DNA of 64,000 bases, taken from positions 62,001-126,000 of the forward strand of contig JNDT01002287.1 in NCBI GenBank assembly GCA_000697055.1, written 5' to 3'. The position numbers and the translations under genes are program-made. Positions 47,401 to 58,902 of the stretch are shown here, piece by piece; within the stretch, counting starts at the first letter, position 1, and each line of letters opens with the position of its first letter. This stretch comes from Saksenaea vasiformis B4078. Taxonomy: Eukaryota > Mucoromycota > Mucoromycetes > Mucorales > Saksenaeaceae. The notes beneath the pieces were generated by a model. It was given only the letters and a program-made list of their open reading frames with translations. It had not been told where the DNA came from and ran no database searches.

Positions 47401-48310
47401 TTGACAAAGCTGTCCACCAAGACAGAGGAGCTTATCCTGGCGGGTGCAACAGACCTTAACAAGCTAGGAGAAACAGAAGTTGGCGATCTTGTTGAGCAGG
47501 AAATGTCTAACGCTGCGCGTGCCATTGAAGAAGCTACAGCCAAGATTCAGGAACTGATGCGCCGACCAGCAAACCCAGACTATTCTGCTACGGATATACA
47601 AGTGCATCAGATTCTGCTGAACTCCGTTCTGGCTCTGACGAACGCGATCGCCAACTTGATCAAGTGTGCCACCGCATCTCAGCAGGAAATTGTCGCACAA
47701 GGCCGCGGAACATCATCCAAGGCTGCTTTCTATAAAAAGCATAATCGCTGGACGGAAGGTCTTATTTCTGCGGCCAAGGCTGTGGGTGTTGCTACCAACT
47801 TACTTGTCGAGGCTGCAGACGGTGTGATCAGCAAGACACACTCATTGGAGCAGTTGATTGTGGCCTCCAACGAGGTTTCAGCAGCTACTGCCCAGCTCGT
47901 AGCGGCATCCCGTGTAAAATCCACATTTATGTCTCGTACACAAGAACGTCTAGAATTGGCAGCTAAGGCTGTCAAGGACGCTGCAGCGGAATTGGTTAAA
48001 CAGGTCAAAAACCTCGTGTCACAGAAAGCAAGCACCGATGGTCTTGAGATCGACTTTAACAAGCTTTCAGTACATGAATTCAAACGACGCGAAATGGAAC
48101 AGCAAGTTAAGATTTTGAAGTTGGATGCGGAATTGACCAACGCCCGTCGTATCCTTGCAGAAATGAGGTAAGGAAATATAACTTTATTGCAAAAAGGAAT
48201 CTTACGATTTTTTTTCTTCTATTCACAGACGAAGTGGATATCACACCGGTAAGTAAAAGTGAAACGTATTGATTATCTTATTAAATTTCTTTGTAGAGGA
48301 AACCGATTAA
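44481..48310 (+). CDS. SLA2: Endocytic adaptor Sla2/End4 (HIP1R family)
   Basis: Thirteen exons: 44481-44583, 44647-44789, 44899-45113, 45160-45344, 45384-45940, 45994-46087, 46140-46381, 46439-46663, 46708-46782, 46832-46910, 46964-48167, 48229-48248, 48297-48310; 1051 residues. An N-terminal ANTH domain (KATNAEETAPKQKHVR, CIVYTWDHRTSAVIW, ESYGIYKFITSMLRAMHK, YECSNLKYLTSLINVPKLP) binds PIP2. A Pro-rich then Gln-rich coiled coil (~residues 290-560) binds clathrin light chain. The C-terminal I/LWEQ (THATCH) module binds F-actin (RWTEGLISAAKAVGVATNLL, LIVASNEVSAATAQLVAASR, EFKRREMEQQVKILKLDAEL). It couples the actin patch to clathrin coats. The exon 4-5 intron is only 39 nt and could be retained in frame as an alternative. 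Confidence 0.95.
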
Positions 48311-48942
48311 ACCGCATTATCGATACTGTAACATTAAAGCTTTTTCTTTTTTCTTCTTCTCAAAACATATTAACTGTCCAACTGCCAGTATTGACAAGAC
48401 TATTACCTTTACACATAGTGTGTGTGTGTGTGGATATGTTTAAGATTGTTGTTGGTTGAATTCTTGCTGTAAAATGGCTGCAGCAGCAATTTTGTAGTTG
48501 CAGCTGGTTGAATATAGATACCTAGCAACACAACATTTTCTGCTTTACACTCTGTATGGTAGCTGAGATTTCAGATAATTGGCTATGTATCCAGGAATAT
48601 CCGTGCTCTATCATCTCCTTTAGAGGGACTTAAGTCTGCCAGGCTCTCTTGGGGGCGAGAATAGATTTTACTTTGAAACAAGCGCACCTTACGTTCATCC
48701 ATTCTTCTTCTGTCCTTGATTTTGGACCTGACAGCGCTGCGTGTCGAGCAATGTTTTATACTACCTTCAGGACATTTTGCGTTCATAAAGCCCTCTTGCA
48801 TATTCGTATCTGTGGCACGATTGATTGCGGTGCGCCAGCGGGGTGCTGATGTCATTTTTGGAGTGTACGTAAATCGAGTCGAATGAGCTCCGATAACGAA
48901 GTTCTGAACACGAAGTTTGCTTTGTGACTTTGGTCTTTCTTC
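48311..48942. other. Intergenic
   Basis: It holds the SLA2 3' flank with a short (tg)n tract near 48419-48431, and leader sequence of the next gene. No gene is seen. Confidence 0.4.
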
Positions 48943-49901
48943 ATGTCCAGTCCATCACTCAAGATCAAACTAAGGTTATCAGCACCGTCTCCAACACCGT
49001 CGTCGCCAGCATCGTCAACAAAGCAAGGGCGGGAAGATGAGGACGCCTCGCCAACAGTAACGAAACGACCAAAGCCCAATCCGCGCTCCAGGAAACCAGC
49101 TGTATCCGCAGAGTACGTACGTAGGCCGAGGCGGTCGCAGAGGACAACGAAGCTAACATGTATGAAGGTCAAAAGCAGCAGCAGCAGCAGCATTTGGTGG
49201 AACCGGCGCTGAAGAAGACACGACAACTGAAGAGGGTAAGAAAAATCCCCATAAAACAGCAGGGAACTCTAAGAAAAACAGGTCAACGAGATCGTTCCTC
49301 TTCTCATCCACTACGGGGTCATCGCAAGGATATTTTGAAACACAAAGATATCAAGCCTCGTCCATGGACACAGACTAGTCTAACATTCCGGACATTGGAC
49401 GGATCAGAGATAAAACTGCCGGGATGGAGAACAGGTAGGAGAGAGAGGATGCCGCTTATACGAAGCAGTGGTATTAAGTGACACAAAAAAGTGGAACGCA
49501 TGAAACTCAATGATAAGCCTACGGAGCCAATGTCGGTTGCCGAGATTGATCAGCTATTTTCATCTGCTGGCGGTGAGAAGGATTTCCGGCCATTCCTGTG
49601 CACCCAGCCTGGCTGTTCAAAGTCCTTCACAACATACGATCAGCTCCAGACTCACGAAACCAACATGCACGGCACCAAAAAGTTAATCTGTGGAATCGAT
49701 GGCTGCCACAAGAGCTTCGTTACTCCCGGTCAATTAACTAAACATCGTAAAATGGTCCATTTCCGAGCAGCTCGGAAAGCTAAACTGGCAGCAGCTGCGG
49801 CTGCGGCTGCGGCTGCCGAGACAAAAAAAGAAGAGCCCATGTCGACCGCAACAAACGATGAAGAAAGCGTAGACATTGGTAATTCTGAAGACACCGTGTG
49901 A
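48943..49901 (+). CDS. Ies4-like domain joined to two C2H2 zinc fingers
   Basis: Three exons: 48943-49120, 49168-49434, 49492-49901; 284 residues. The N-terminus is Ser/Pro-rich with an IKLRLSAPSPTPSS start. Exon 2 is basic with a Gln run and ends with RPWTQTSLTFRTLDGSEIKL then PGWRT, which resembles the C-terminal W...L.F....G....LP.W signature of the INO80 subunit Ies4 (DUF1711). Exon 3 adds two C2H2 fingers (FLCTQPGCSKSFTTYDQLQT, LICGIDGCHKSFVTPGQLTK), a ten-Ala run and an acidic tail. Junctions are in phase. It is likely a nuclear chromatin or DNA-binding protein. The zinc fingers are certain and the Ies4 resemblance tentative. It converges with CDK10. Confidence 0.75.
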
Positions 49902-50163
49902 AGATTATATTTTTATCCCTTTCGTTTTCGCTTTTTTATACTGATGCTGTGATGCAAAAATACCGGCATCCCCATCGATCTCGTCTACATGAGCTAATCG
50001 TTTTCTCCGCTCGTCATCCTGAGCTCGCCTTCCCCTAAACACAACCATTCCAAAATAAATATGTTTTCTTGGACAAAACAAGCAACATACTTCTCTTTGT
50101 CGGATAAATGATTTCGGATTTCAGGGTAGGTTGGTAATAACGACGGATCTTGTGCTAAATAGA

Positions 50164-51509
50164 CTATGAGCCTCTTTTTCTTTTTCTACTGCCCTCCTTA
50201 CCTCGCGGTGATTCATAAAAGTATGGATGAGCCAAAGCCTGTTTGACAGTTAATCTTGATCTTGGATTGTACGTCAGTAATCCCGCCAAGAGGTTGATTG
50301 TTCCTTCTGTATATCGCGGGAAGACGATTTTGATGTTGTTATATCTAATAGGAGAAGTTGTTAGTAGCGTTCTGGTGATGGTTAGGACACATACTCTTGT
50401 TTCGGCAACACGAGCGATTTTGCTAACGGCAATTTCGAAAACCCTGGCCAGATGTGTTCGTTCGGTGTTCCTAGCAGTTTGACGACGAGATCTAACTGCG
50501 CCTGTTCGGTGTTCCCCGGTAATAAGGGCCGATGTTGTAACAGCTCGCCCATGATGCATCCAGCCGACCACAGGTCAACAGCAGTTGTGTAATTGGCTTC
50601 GCCAAATAAAAGCTCTGGTGATCGGTACCACAGTGTGACAACGTTAGGCGTCATAGGTTTCGATGGTAAACTAAGTGTCCGTGCCAGACCAAAATCCGCT
50701 ATATCCAATGTTAAACATAGGCTGTAGAAACAATGACCTTTGTGCTTACCGATCTTGAGGAGGCCCGTTGATGTTAGTAATAGATTTGACATCTTCAGAT
50801 CTCTAACAAACACAATTGGTTTCCTTGTGTTTCTTACGGCGCAATGTCCCTTTTTTTACCTGTGGATGATTGAATGATCGTGGCAGTACTCAAGCCCTCG
50901 TAGGAGCTGATGCATCAGACACTTGACTATTTTATTGTTTTAGATTTTTCTCTTCTCCTTTCCACTCTTACTGGTTTACCTTCTGATGGTGAATAAGGAG
51001 TTGGCACCATATCTAACAAGGTACCAAGATCCTAAAGAGATGCAAGGCAATCCTCGCGCTCTTCTTTAGAGATACGTCCGCTGCCCATATCACACCCACC
51101 TGTTCACAGTATTCCATGACCAAAAATATAGATTCTAGTTTTGGACCCACAGCAACATCGGTCACATTGACTATATTCTGGTGTCGCATTCGTTTTAGAA
51201 TGCTGATTTCCCGTAGACTCGAGATTGGCATGCCGTCTGTTTCTCGTTCCATACGAATTTTTTTCAATGCCACGATCTGGCTCGACTTGGTATCCTTGAC
51301 TCTACTATCATACACCAATGTCAACTGGTTTGCTTTATTCTTCATTTGCGAGCAACGTACTAGACTACACCGTAAGTGCCTTCGCCGACGCGGTTTAATT
51401 TCTGAAAATCTTCGACATCGCGACATTCCCCATAAAATGGCGTTTCTTTGTACACGACCTGGGTTCCTCGAACGCTAGTTAAACTGGATTCTTTCCGATG
51501 GTCTGCCAT
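50164..51509 (-). CDS. CDK10: Cyclin-dependent kinase 10 (PISSLRE kinase)
   Basis: Seven exons: 51509-51361, 51304-51100, 51031-50980, 50926-50860, 50802-50750, 50698-50395, 50344-50164; 336 residues (human CDK10 is 360). The alpha-C helix carries the exact diagnostic sequence [10 protein letters not shown]. Other kinase landmarks: [18 protein letters not shown] (catalytic Lys), [37 protein letters not shown] (HRD), IADFGLAR (DFG), the activation loop [29 protein letters not shown] and [17 protein letters not shown] basic tail (GSRKRKRGS) could be a nuclear signal. CDK10 pairs with cyclin M in animals; the fungal partner and role are less known. The donor of exon 6 (GA|gtatgt) is chosen because it alone keeps the frame. 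Confidence 0.95.
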
Positions 51510-51644
51510 GAGACAAAACTGATCGAAGATGCTTGCAAGAAGAACGTCACGACAACCGAGGCCAATTCAAACTTCAGCCAATGAAAAGAGTTTAGTTTTT
51601 TGCCGTTGAACAAAATGCCTGAGATATTACGAATTGTGCCGCAG

Positions 51645-51793
51645 CTCGAAACCCTTTTTCTTACCTCAACCTGAACTCCGGTTCTCTCTAAATTAATCAA
51701 TGCTAATGGCTTCAGTTGAGCAGAAAATGATTTCTGACAGTAAAGTCTATCTAAGATAAGTTCTTGCTGGAAAGCCGGTATACATAGATCCAT
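51645..51793 (-). CDS. Small unknown ORF at the edge of repeat R1
   Basis: The frame begins at ATG 51793 (MDLCIPAFQQELILDRLYCQ) and reaches a good donor (gtaaga, ~51665) after about 43 codons. Splicing to the next acceptor gives a short tail and stop, while reading through gives 104 codons ending at 51479. The text is protein-like but of no family I know. It starts within a few bases of the end of R1 copy D. Confidence 0.25.
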
Positions 51794-51794
51794 G

Positions 51795-52522
51795 ATTTAC
51801 TGGATTTTGGGTGAGCATTTGCATCAAGTAAATTATACGCGACGTACAAGTCAAACAAATTTTGCGCTGGAAGGTGGTAAGTCTTGGCGCTGAGAAGTGA
51901 TTCATTTTACTTTAATCCAAAGAATAGTTCGCGCCTGGATAATCAAAATCTTGCATTGTGGGTACTCCAGTGATGTTTCCCAGGATCCCACCGGAAGCAG
52001 TAAAGATGTCTCACGATGGGGACAGGTTCCACCCAAAATGATCCGTATCTAAAGAAACACGTGGTTCAATTTTTTTTTTCTTTGGCTCTGTTTTCTCTAT
52101 TACATCCCCGGTACGTACTGGGATCGACTATACATACGGAATTCCTCATGTCTTTTTGTCTGTTGTTCAGGTTCATGGTCGTTAAACTCCCAAAGCCGGC
52201 CACAAAGCCGTGCCGAATCAATCTCGCCGTCCCCATCCGTTATGGTGGGGTGATGGCCTCTGTCGAATGGCAGGAATGTCCTTCGGGGGTAAATAAAAAG
52301 ACATCAAAACATCTTTCATTTATCAACCATGAGCGCCATTTTATGCTGTTCCAATAAATTATGCGTCCACTGACGGCCAAGTTGATGTAAGTAAACGTAT
52401 GATTTTGCTGCCAATTCATTGACTAATGACTGCATATTTGATTTCCTCCGTAGCGCAAGCTTGGCTCTAGATGGGCGCGTAATTTATTTAGAGTAGCGTA
52501 AAATAGTGTTCAATAAACAGCA
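51795..52522 (-). mobile_element. Dispersed repeat R1, copy D (full-length, inverted)
   Basis: Collinear with the reverse complement of copy A over its length: tccaaagaatagttcgcgcc, cttgcattgtgggtactcca, aagatgtctcacgatgggga and ccaaaatgatccgt all match. The hairpin end lies at 52328-52522 (gcgccattttatgctgttcc versus gagtagcgtaaaatagtg). It has no significant coding capacity. It lacks the 220-bp insert region in part, like copy B. Confidence 0.75.
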
Positions 52523-52990
52523 CCATAGATATATAAATCACAAATCTAGATGCGAAAGTTGTGAGACTGTAATCGCTGCTCAAGATTTTACTTTCTCCAT
52601 ACATCTCTTGAACACGATAAATAGTGAAGAAACGTGATTGCCTTCCTCTAAGCAACAGAGCCTGTCTTCTTTTTGGACATTCGGTGAGAGATGGCTCACA
52701 AGCTACAGTGTCCCACTTGGACTTTAACGCAATCACCCAGTACACTTGTTGCTCTTTCCTATATCTGTCTAGCGGTTCTATTTAGTGGAAATACAAGTTA
52801 TTGATGGCCTCTACCCAACTTACCCAATGCCTAAGCTTGCAGAGTCGTAAGAACGTCTTTTGCGATCTGGCACCGCAGATAGTTCGCTTACCGGCAGATT
52901 TTCTCTGCCGTGGACGCTATTTTGTGTCTCATACAGCCGCTGTCTTCTACTGGTTTTTTTAGTTTTATTTTTCTGTCGAGAGGTTGTCAT
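52488..52990 (-). CDS. Hypothetical two-exon protein ending inside repeat R1
   Basis: Exons 52990-52824 and 52758-52488 join in phase (I-GG|G) to 145 residues. Exon 1 is basic and polar (MTTSRQKNKTKKTSRRQRLY, then PVSELSAVPDRKRRSYDSAS). Exon 2 reads KEQQVYWVIALKSKWDTVAC and GRQSRFFTIYRVQEMYGE. The last ~12 codons lie in the hairpin end of R1 copy D, so the element has replaced the original C-terminus, or a GT at about 52586 leads to another exon. No family is recognised. Confidence 0.45.
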
Positions 52991-53304
52991 TTTGTATAAA
53001 ATCAGAGCGCATCCTTGGATGAACGTGATACGAAATGTATGCAAATATCGCTTTCTCTATGAATGCAAGGTTTCCAGTCAGACGCGCATTGTTACTTGAA
53101 TCGAGAACGTTCAACCCAAAGTCGAGTACCTACAGATTTACGCTCGTCAAAAGGGCCAAAACGATATTAGAAGACGCCAGTGCGACGACGGATAAATGCC
53201 GTAAAAACCTGGAATAATCCATGATCTACTGTAGCGGAGTCAAATGCGACGCACCAAACAAACGGTCACCTGTATGTTGCGCTTTCAACTTTTTTTTGAC
53301 TTTT

Positions 53305-54648
53305 ATGCCACCTACCACCACAGTTGTACCACACATTGCTTTCAATGAAGTATCTACAGAGAATTTCGAAGGACTTTACGCAGCAATAATCGAAAAAGTG
53401 TCACGGAGCAAGTATATTGCATTTGACACCGAATTCACCGGTCATTGCGAACGTATTGCCAAGAACATGGAACAGCGTTATGACGCCCTGGCGGCTGTCA
53501 TTCGCACGCATGCTATCTTGTCTTTTGGCATGACCACAATCGAAGAAACGAAGACAAATCAATATAGTGTCCACAATTTCGAGTTTCTCGCTATCAATCA
53601 AAAAACATTCGAAGTCAATCCTAACAACATGAAGTTCCTAGCGGAGAACGGACTCGACCTGAATCGCCATTTCTCCGTTGGATTACCTTACTGTGCCGGT
53701 AACCAGCCTGCCTCGTCCAACCTAGATCTTCGTTATCTGTGGCGCGAAATGTTGATAACGATGCGCGAAAAGCAGATCGCTATTGTAGTACATAATGGTC
53801 TACTCGATCTTATGTATTTGTATCAAAGCTTCATTGCAGAACTACCAGGAAATCTTCAGACGTTCGTCACAGACCTAGTCGAAATGTTTCCTGGTGGTAT
53901 CTATGATACAAAGTATTTGACAGGTGATGTTGTTGGTGAACAAAAAACATTTCTTGCCTACATCTACTGCAAATACGAGCGAGAGCACAAGCAGGAAGAA
54001 AGCTTTACCATACGTGTCCAAGACCCTTTAGAACCAGCAGCAGAAGGGGCGATAATGAAGCGTAAATTGGATGAAAAAGACTGGACAACGGAAAAAGATC
54101 TACTTTCCAAGTCTCAGAAACGGCGCAAACGCGCACAAAAACAAAAATCATTGACCGCGGAATCAAAAAGTCGCATTTGTTATGCGTATGCAGTAAGCGG
54201 TTGGCATTTTAGATAATCATTTAACACTGCTGCGTAGAATCATGGCTGGTGCACCCAAGGGAAACGCTGTAGACGTGTACACGATTTAGATTTGATTTTG
54301 GACGAGGATCAGGGAATCAAACGTGACAGCGTCGAAGCGGAAGGAGAAGAAGAGGCGGAAGAGGTGGAGAAGGTGGTAGTAATAGAGGAGAGCCTGCCAG
54401 AAACAGGCGTAACGCAGGAACAGATCTTAGAAGAGGGACCACAACAGCGACGCGACCATGCAGCACATTTTGATGCCTACATGACAGCATTTGTGTTTTG
54501 TCATTTAGCGAGCAAGCTTGGAGATGATGCAATCCAAGAGCATATCAACAAAATTAATCTCATGCGTCTGAGCATTCCTTTGCGCATTGTAAAAAGTCAG
54601 TATGCAAAACCAAGTGCAGGGTGGATAGAAGTAAAGAAGACTATGTAA
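53305..54648 (+). CDS. TOE1: TOE1/CAF1Z-type 3' exonuclease with CCCH finger
   Basis: Exons 53305-54192 and 54238-54648; 432 residues. DEDD nuclease motifs: YIAFDTEFTG (Asp, Glu), VVHNGLLDLMYLYQSF (Asp), FPGGIYDTKYL (Asp). The ILSFGM block and the LNRHFSVGLPYCAGN region fit TOE1 rather than Pop2. A basic stretch KSQKRRKRAQKQK is a nuclear signal. A CCCH finger spans the intron: CYAYANHGWCTQGKRCRRVH, spacing C-x8-C-x5-C-x3-H, followed by DLDLILDED. The C-terminal HFDAYMTAFVF block with AKSQYAKPS-like end also matches. The family trims 3' ends of snRNAs and other small nuclear RNAs in Cajal-type bodies. The frame is open to an ATG at 53221, but 53305 starts the conserved protein. Confidence 0.94.
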
Positions 54649-55063
54649 TTGTAATCATCTAAAATAAACCATTTGTTTCTTGCATCGCTAAACACTTTTG
54701 TTATCACACAAACACATTTGATGTGCACCGTTGAAATGATTGGAGGTCGTTTTAAAGGCTGGAATTGATCATGCTGATCCATTACGATAAATCTCGAGTC
54801 AAGACTCCTCTTACTGCGGTCAGCCATATGGTCCAAATGGCACACATTCTGTTGCCTGTACTCTCGCTGCAAGTAAAAAATGCATTGCTTATCATCATCT
54901 GCTTTACGAGACTTACAATCCACTGTTTCAACAATGTATTATACGCTTGAGGAATATGAAGACGAATTTGTGCAAGCTGAAAATCATAGTTGACGCTTGT
55001 GCATTGGAATAATTGAATTTCGCGCTCATGTATTCTTCGTCCAACTGCTTTAGCGAGAGGCAT
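54597..55063 (-). CDS. Unknown two-exon protein, overlapping the TOE1 3' end
   Basis: Exons 55063-54917 and 54866-54597, in phase, about 138 residues. Exon 1 reads MPLAKAVGRRIHEREIQLFQ, then VNYDFQLAQIRLHIPQAYNT. Exon 2 reads REYRQQNVCHLDHMADRSKR, DQHDQFQPLKRPPIISTVHI. The intron has a consensus donor and acceptor. The text is strongly protein-like, but I do not recognise it. The last ~35 codons lie antisense to the TOE1 3' end and may not be genuine; a hidden terminal exon is possible. Confidence 0.45.
54663..54668 (+). terminator. Polyadenylation signal after TOE1
   Basis: An AATAAA lies 15 nt after the TOE1 stop codon. Confidence 0.5.
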
Positions 55064-55349
55064 GAATGAAATGAAGGTAAAAAATGGATGGATAGCAAAT
55101 GATAGCGATGTACCATCCAGCAAATTCATGCTATGGCTGACCCCTCAACTCTCAGCAAAGACGTCTTTAACGTCGGATGAATACACTTTTCAACGGCGCT
55201 ATCCTTACTGTATCTCGTGGTCAGATGTGAAGAGAAAGCGCTTGTGGGTGATGGATTTACCGTCGGAAAGCGTGGGCCAATTGGGCAGCATGCTGGCAGC
55301 CAAATTCCGTTCAGGTACGCTAGTTGATGAGTATGAAGTAATAGGATAG
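55062..55349 (+). CDS. Unknown ORF, head-to-head with the previous gene
   Basis: The 95-codon frame contains a coherent C-terminal part (FQRRYPYCISWSDVKRKRLW, SVGQLGSMLAAKFRSG, LVDEYEVIG, stop). The nominal ATG at 55062 overlaps the start codon of the opposite gene, which is implausible for two promoters, so its true first exon or start may differ (an ATG at 55130 is in frame). No family is recognised. Confidence 0.35.
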   Translation: MNEMKVKNGWIANDSDVPSSKFMLWLTPQLSAKTSLTSDEYTFQRRYPYCISWSDVKRKRLWVMDLPSESVGQLGSMLAAKFRSGTLVDEYEVIG

Positions 55350-55485
55350 AAGGTTCAAGAGCTTTGTCCAATAGAATGCGCAAAAAAAAGAAGGCTCAAT
55401 GCCACATAGGAAGAGACGCGACAATGACTGCCAAAAAAGGCTAGGCCTGGTCCCCAATCTTTTCTCAAAGCGGACAACCATCTCC

Positions 55486-55506
55486 GGAGAGAGAGAGAGA
55501 GAGAGA
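55486..55506. repeat. GA microsatellite
   Basis: An uninterrupted (ga)n run of about 20 bp. Confidence 0.9.
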
Positions 55507-56172
55507 CTGTAATAGGTTGAGAGAGAGTAGGGCTTATCGAAGCGGTGCCACCTTATGTGCGCAAGTCTTTCTTTTCTGTGAAGGTCCATTTGCTACTTTA
55601 TCCACTGTGGAAACCTGGAAAGGATCTCAAATGCAGGCTACGTTAATTCATGTACTCAGATTTTAACGCGATTGAATCTTTTCCTAAAGCTTCGATCTAC
55701 TATTACGTCATGTCTCTAACCAGCGAAATCGGATGCATCATACAAAACTGTGTGTCCAAGCCCGCCTGTGCGGCTAAGAAAAATAAGCTCATTAGCGAAA
55801 AAAAAAAAATTTTCTATCCCCGCCACAAGCGCGAGCTTTCAACAATGCAACCAAAAAAAATTTTTTTTTCTTTTTTCTATCACGCATTTATTATTTGTCT
55901 GTCGTATAAAGTAGAAACATGATTTGGATCATAATATAAACAATGGGAAAAGAGATGTTTAAGAAAAAAAATTACATAGAGGATGAGGAAACATATGCTG
56001 CTGTTGTCATAAGAGATGAAATGCAAAGGGGAAAAAAAAAGTATACAGTAAGATTGGACATGCTTTCAGGTGTCTTCTTCTTCTGCCGATGTACACATTT
56101 CTTGTTATATAGTATGCGAGTAAAATGGTGAGAACCAATCGGTGGTGATGAGTTAGACAGGCCAAAACTTGA

Positions 56173-56339
56173 TTACTTTGGTTGGATAGCTTTATTGGCG
56201 TTGGTGGGCTTCTTAGGGCACATCCTATAAAGAGAAAGAATAGTTAAGTAATTGAGGATTATTTCACGCGTTCGTTTGAATACACATACATGGAGTAATG
56301 ACCCTTTTGACCACAGTGAATGCAGCGACCGTCAGACAT
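56173..56339 (-). CDS. 33-residue CCHC zinc-knuckle protein
   Basis: Exons 56339-56290 and 56224-56173 join in phase (AT|G) to a 33-residue protein: MSDGRCIHCGQKGHYSM then MCPKKPTNANKAIQPK. It is little more than one zinc knuckle, C-x2-C-x4-H-x4-C, with a basic tail. The intron (65 nt) has gtatgt and ttatag ends and lies inside the knuckle, which argues that splicing is real. Zinc knuckles bind single-stranded nucleic acid. It could be a free-standing RNA-binding peptide or a domesticated gag fragment, although gag genes rarely have introns. Confidence 0.6.
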
Positions 56340-58867
56340 GGTGAATGGTAAATGCGAGGTTTTAACAAAGAAGAAAGAAAAAAATTGTTTGTGTTTTTAA
56401 TGCAATAAAAAAGAAGAAGAAAAAAAGAACACGCGAAAGAACCTGCAGGTAATTTATAGCACGGAAAGAATCAGCCGTTTCGCGGCTTTTCTCCATTAGG
56501 AATATAATGAAAATGGCCGAATTCTGCTACTTGGTTTAGTCCTTCCAGACAAACGTTGGCGATCTTCCCGGCACGTGGCAGACTTGGTCACACCGTGATT
56601 TTATTCGTGTTTCCGTGGCGAGGAGAATTGACCCGCAGCCCCGCCAGCGGACTTACTGCTGGTGCGACGACAAACAATTCCATATCCAACTATTTTTCCT
56701 TCCTTCTTCATTTACAATCGTTATAACGAATTGGAACTCATTTTGCTCCGACTCTAACTTATTCTTCTGCTTTTTCTCTATTTCTTATTGTCTCTTTTAC
56801 ACCTTCGCTAACAATAAGAGAATAGAAAAAAGGAATGAGAAGAAGAAGAAGCAATGATTAAAATAGTATTGGTCTGATGATCGCCCCGGATCTTTTTGGA
56901 GCCAAGCATCAAAGAGTAACTACTGGCGGCGCTAACCACAGCTGGTCTTTTTTTATTTACTTCACACAAAATTGGTTACGCAAATTGCTTAATTTAGATG
57001 GTTCTGCTGAAAAATTGAAATTCTTTGAAAGAAGCCGAGAACGATTCTAAAGAAGGACCTTTGTATACAGTCAGTCAGTTCAAGTAAACCCATCGTCATT
57101 GGTTCCCATGTACCTATTGACAAATGAAGCGACACCGTTCGAGGATAAGCCATTTGACATCGAATAAACAGCGTTCAATTTTTTCCCCTGGACATTTAGC
57201 TGTAGAAATCTGTTTTCAGGCGACAGGACTTGGTATCCGTTTCATCGCTTTGTGTGATAGTTGTACAAACTTGTAGATGAAAGTGATCGAGTAACGTGGC
57301 TACACAACTGTTTCTCACCACCAGGTTCACCAATCCTAATTTCTACCGGGGAGTGAGACTTCTCTTCCTTTTTTTTTTTTTTTTTTGCTTCTACTGTCGG
57401 TTGAACTATTACTACGAACAGGTCAGAGGATATTAACTCAACATATACTCACAGGACTTGCACATAACTGCTTAGTGATCGAAAAGTTGGACACGCCACT
57501 TTCATTTCCTTTTTTCCATCTTGTGTAGATAAGGAGCGCCTTTGTAAAACCCTATCTTACCCCAAACCTAAAAGAACAGCCTGGTTTTATGAACCATTTT
57601 GTTTAGTTTCCTTTGGGTGTTTTCTTTCTGCCAGACAATCTACACAGTAGCAATCGAGAGAAGACCCATCAGTTTGATAGATATCAATTGGAGTTACATA
57701 GCCAAGTGGAATACAATCAATCCAACAAAGATACACGGATACAATAATATAAACGTTACTGTACCGCTGATTCGTACGGATTACGTACACTAGGTTATAC
57801 TGTGAAATACCAGATTATCTCAGCAGCAGCAGCATCAGTTGCCATGATTAATGAAACATGCCGAGCTTTAAAGAACACAAACATGCTGTCAGCATTAACT
57901 GTATCTCGGCCCAATTCAGTTTCTAGGTAACTGGTGATGCACACACTCCTGAAACGGAGTAAACCATGTTTGTCTAGTCCATGTGTCTTTTCCATTGTAG
58001 CCAGCTGTAATCGATCTCAGCGGATCGAAGTAATTGAGATATGACAACGTTTTAGCTCCTTAATCGTCGCCTGAGTAGTTTACGATCGCAAACTCCTTGA
58101 TTGTCTGTCGGAGCGCGCGCGCTGACTCTGTAATGGGAAACGTGCATTTGACATATTAGCGGGGCATAGAACTTAAGAAGCCGACATACATAATCATGGC
58201 GTTACTTAGTAGATCGTTTGATGGCAGATCTCTAGTACTTTACAGATGTATGTTCACCAACCATTGCTGTAATAATGATGAGGCATCCCCATGCCACGGC
58301 TATGAAGCCCAATATGCGTCATTGAAGTTTTGAAGAGTAAGGTATTTCTTATTTTCGGCTGTTCGCCATGTTGCGGAGCGACTAGTCCGTTTTTATATTA
58401 TCTGCATGCATAGGTACGCGATCTTTGCTGATACAGAACAATTATAATAGAGTTTGCTTGTGGATAGCTGCAGGGAGATATTTTTGTAGCTCGTAGCTCA
58501 CAGACGAACTGTAATTGCTCAGAGTTGCACTTACAATGGTGCTCCTTAAAAAAAATAGACAAGGCACTGCAGATCCATTTTTATGTGCTCTGTTTAGCAA
58601 TGAACAAGCCTTAAGAACTAGCTTTTGCGGAGTACTTGATCGCACTTTGAACTATCGAATACACTTTCTCGATCTAGCGCATTGGCGTGCTTTTCTGTCT
58701 TGTCTTCCCTCTGCAAACACTTGATCAGACCAAACACTACAGTACAATTATTCAAACGCCCGATCTACCCTTTTTGATACATGTAACGTCAATGATATTT
58801 GGTTCAAACTCTCTTTGTGCATGACAGCATTTCGGCGCATATCTTGAATAGTGGTGCATATCACCGA

Positions 58868-58902
<35 letters not shown>

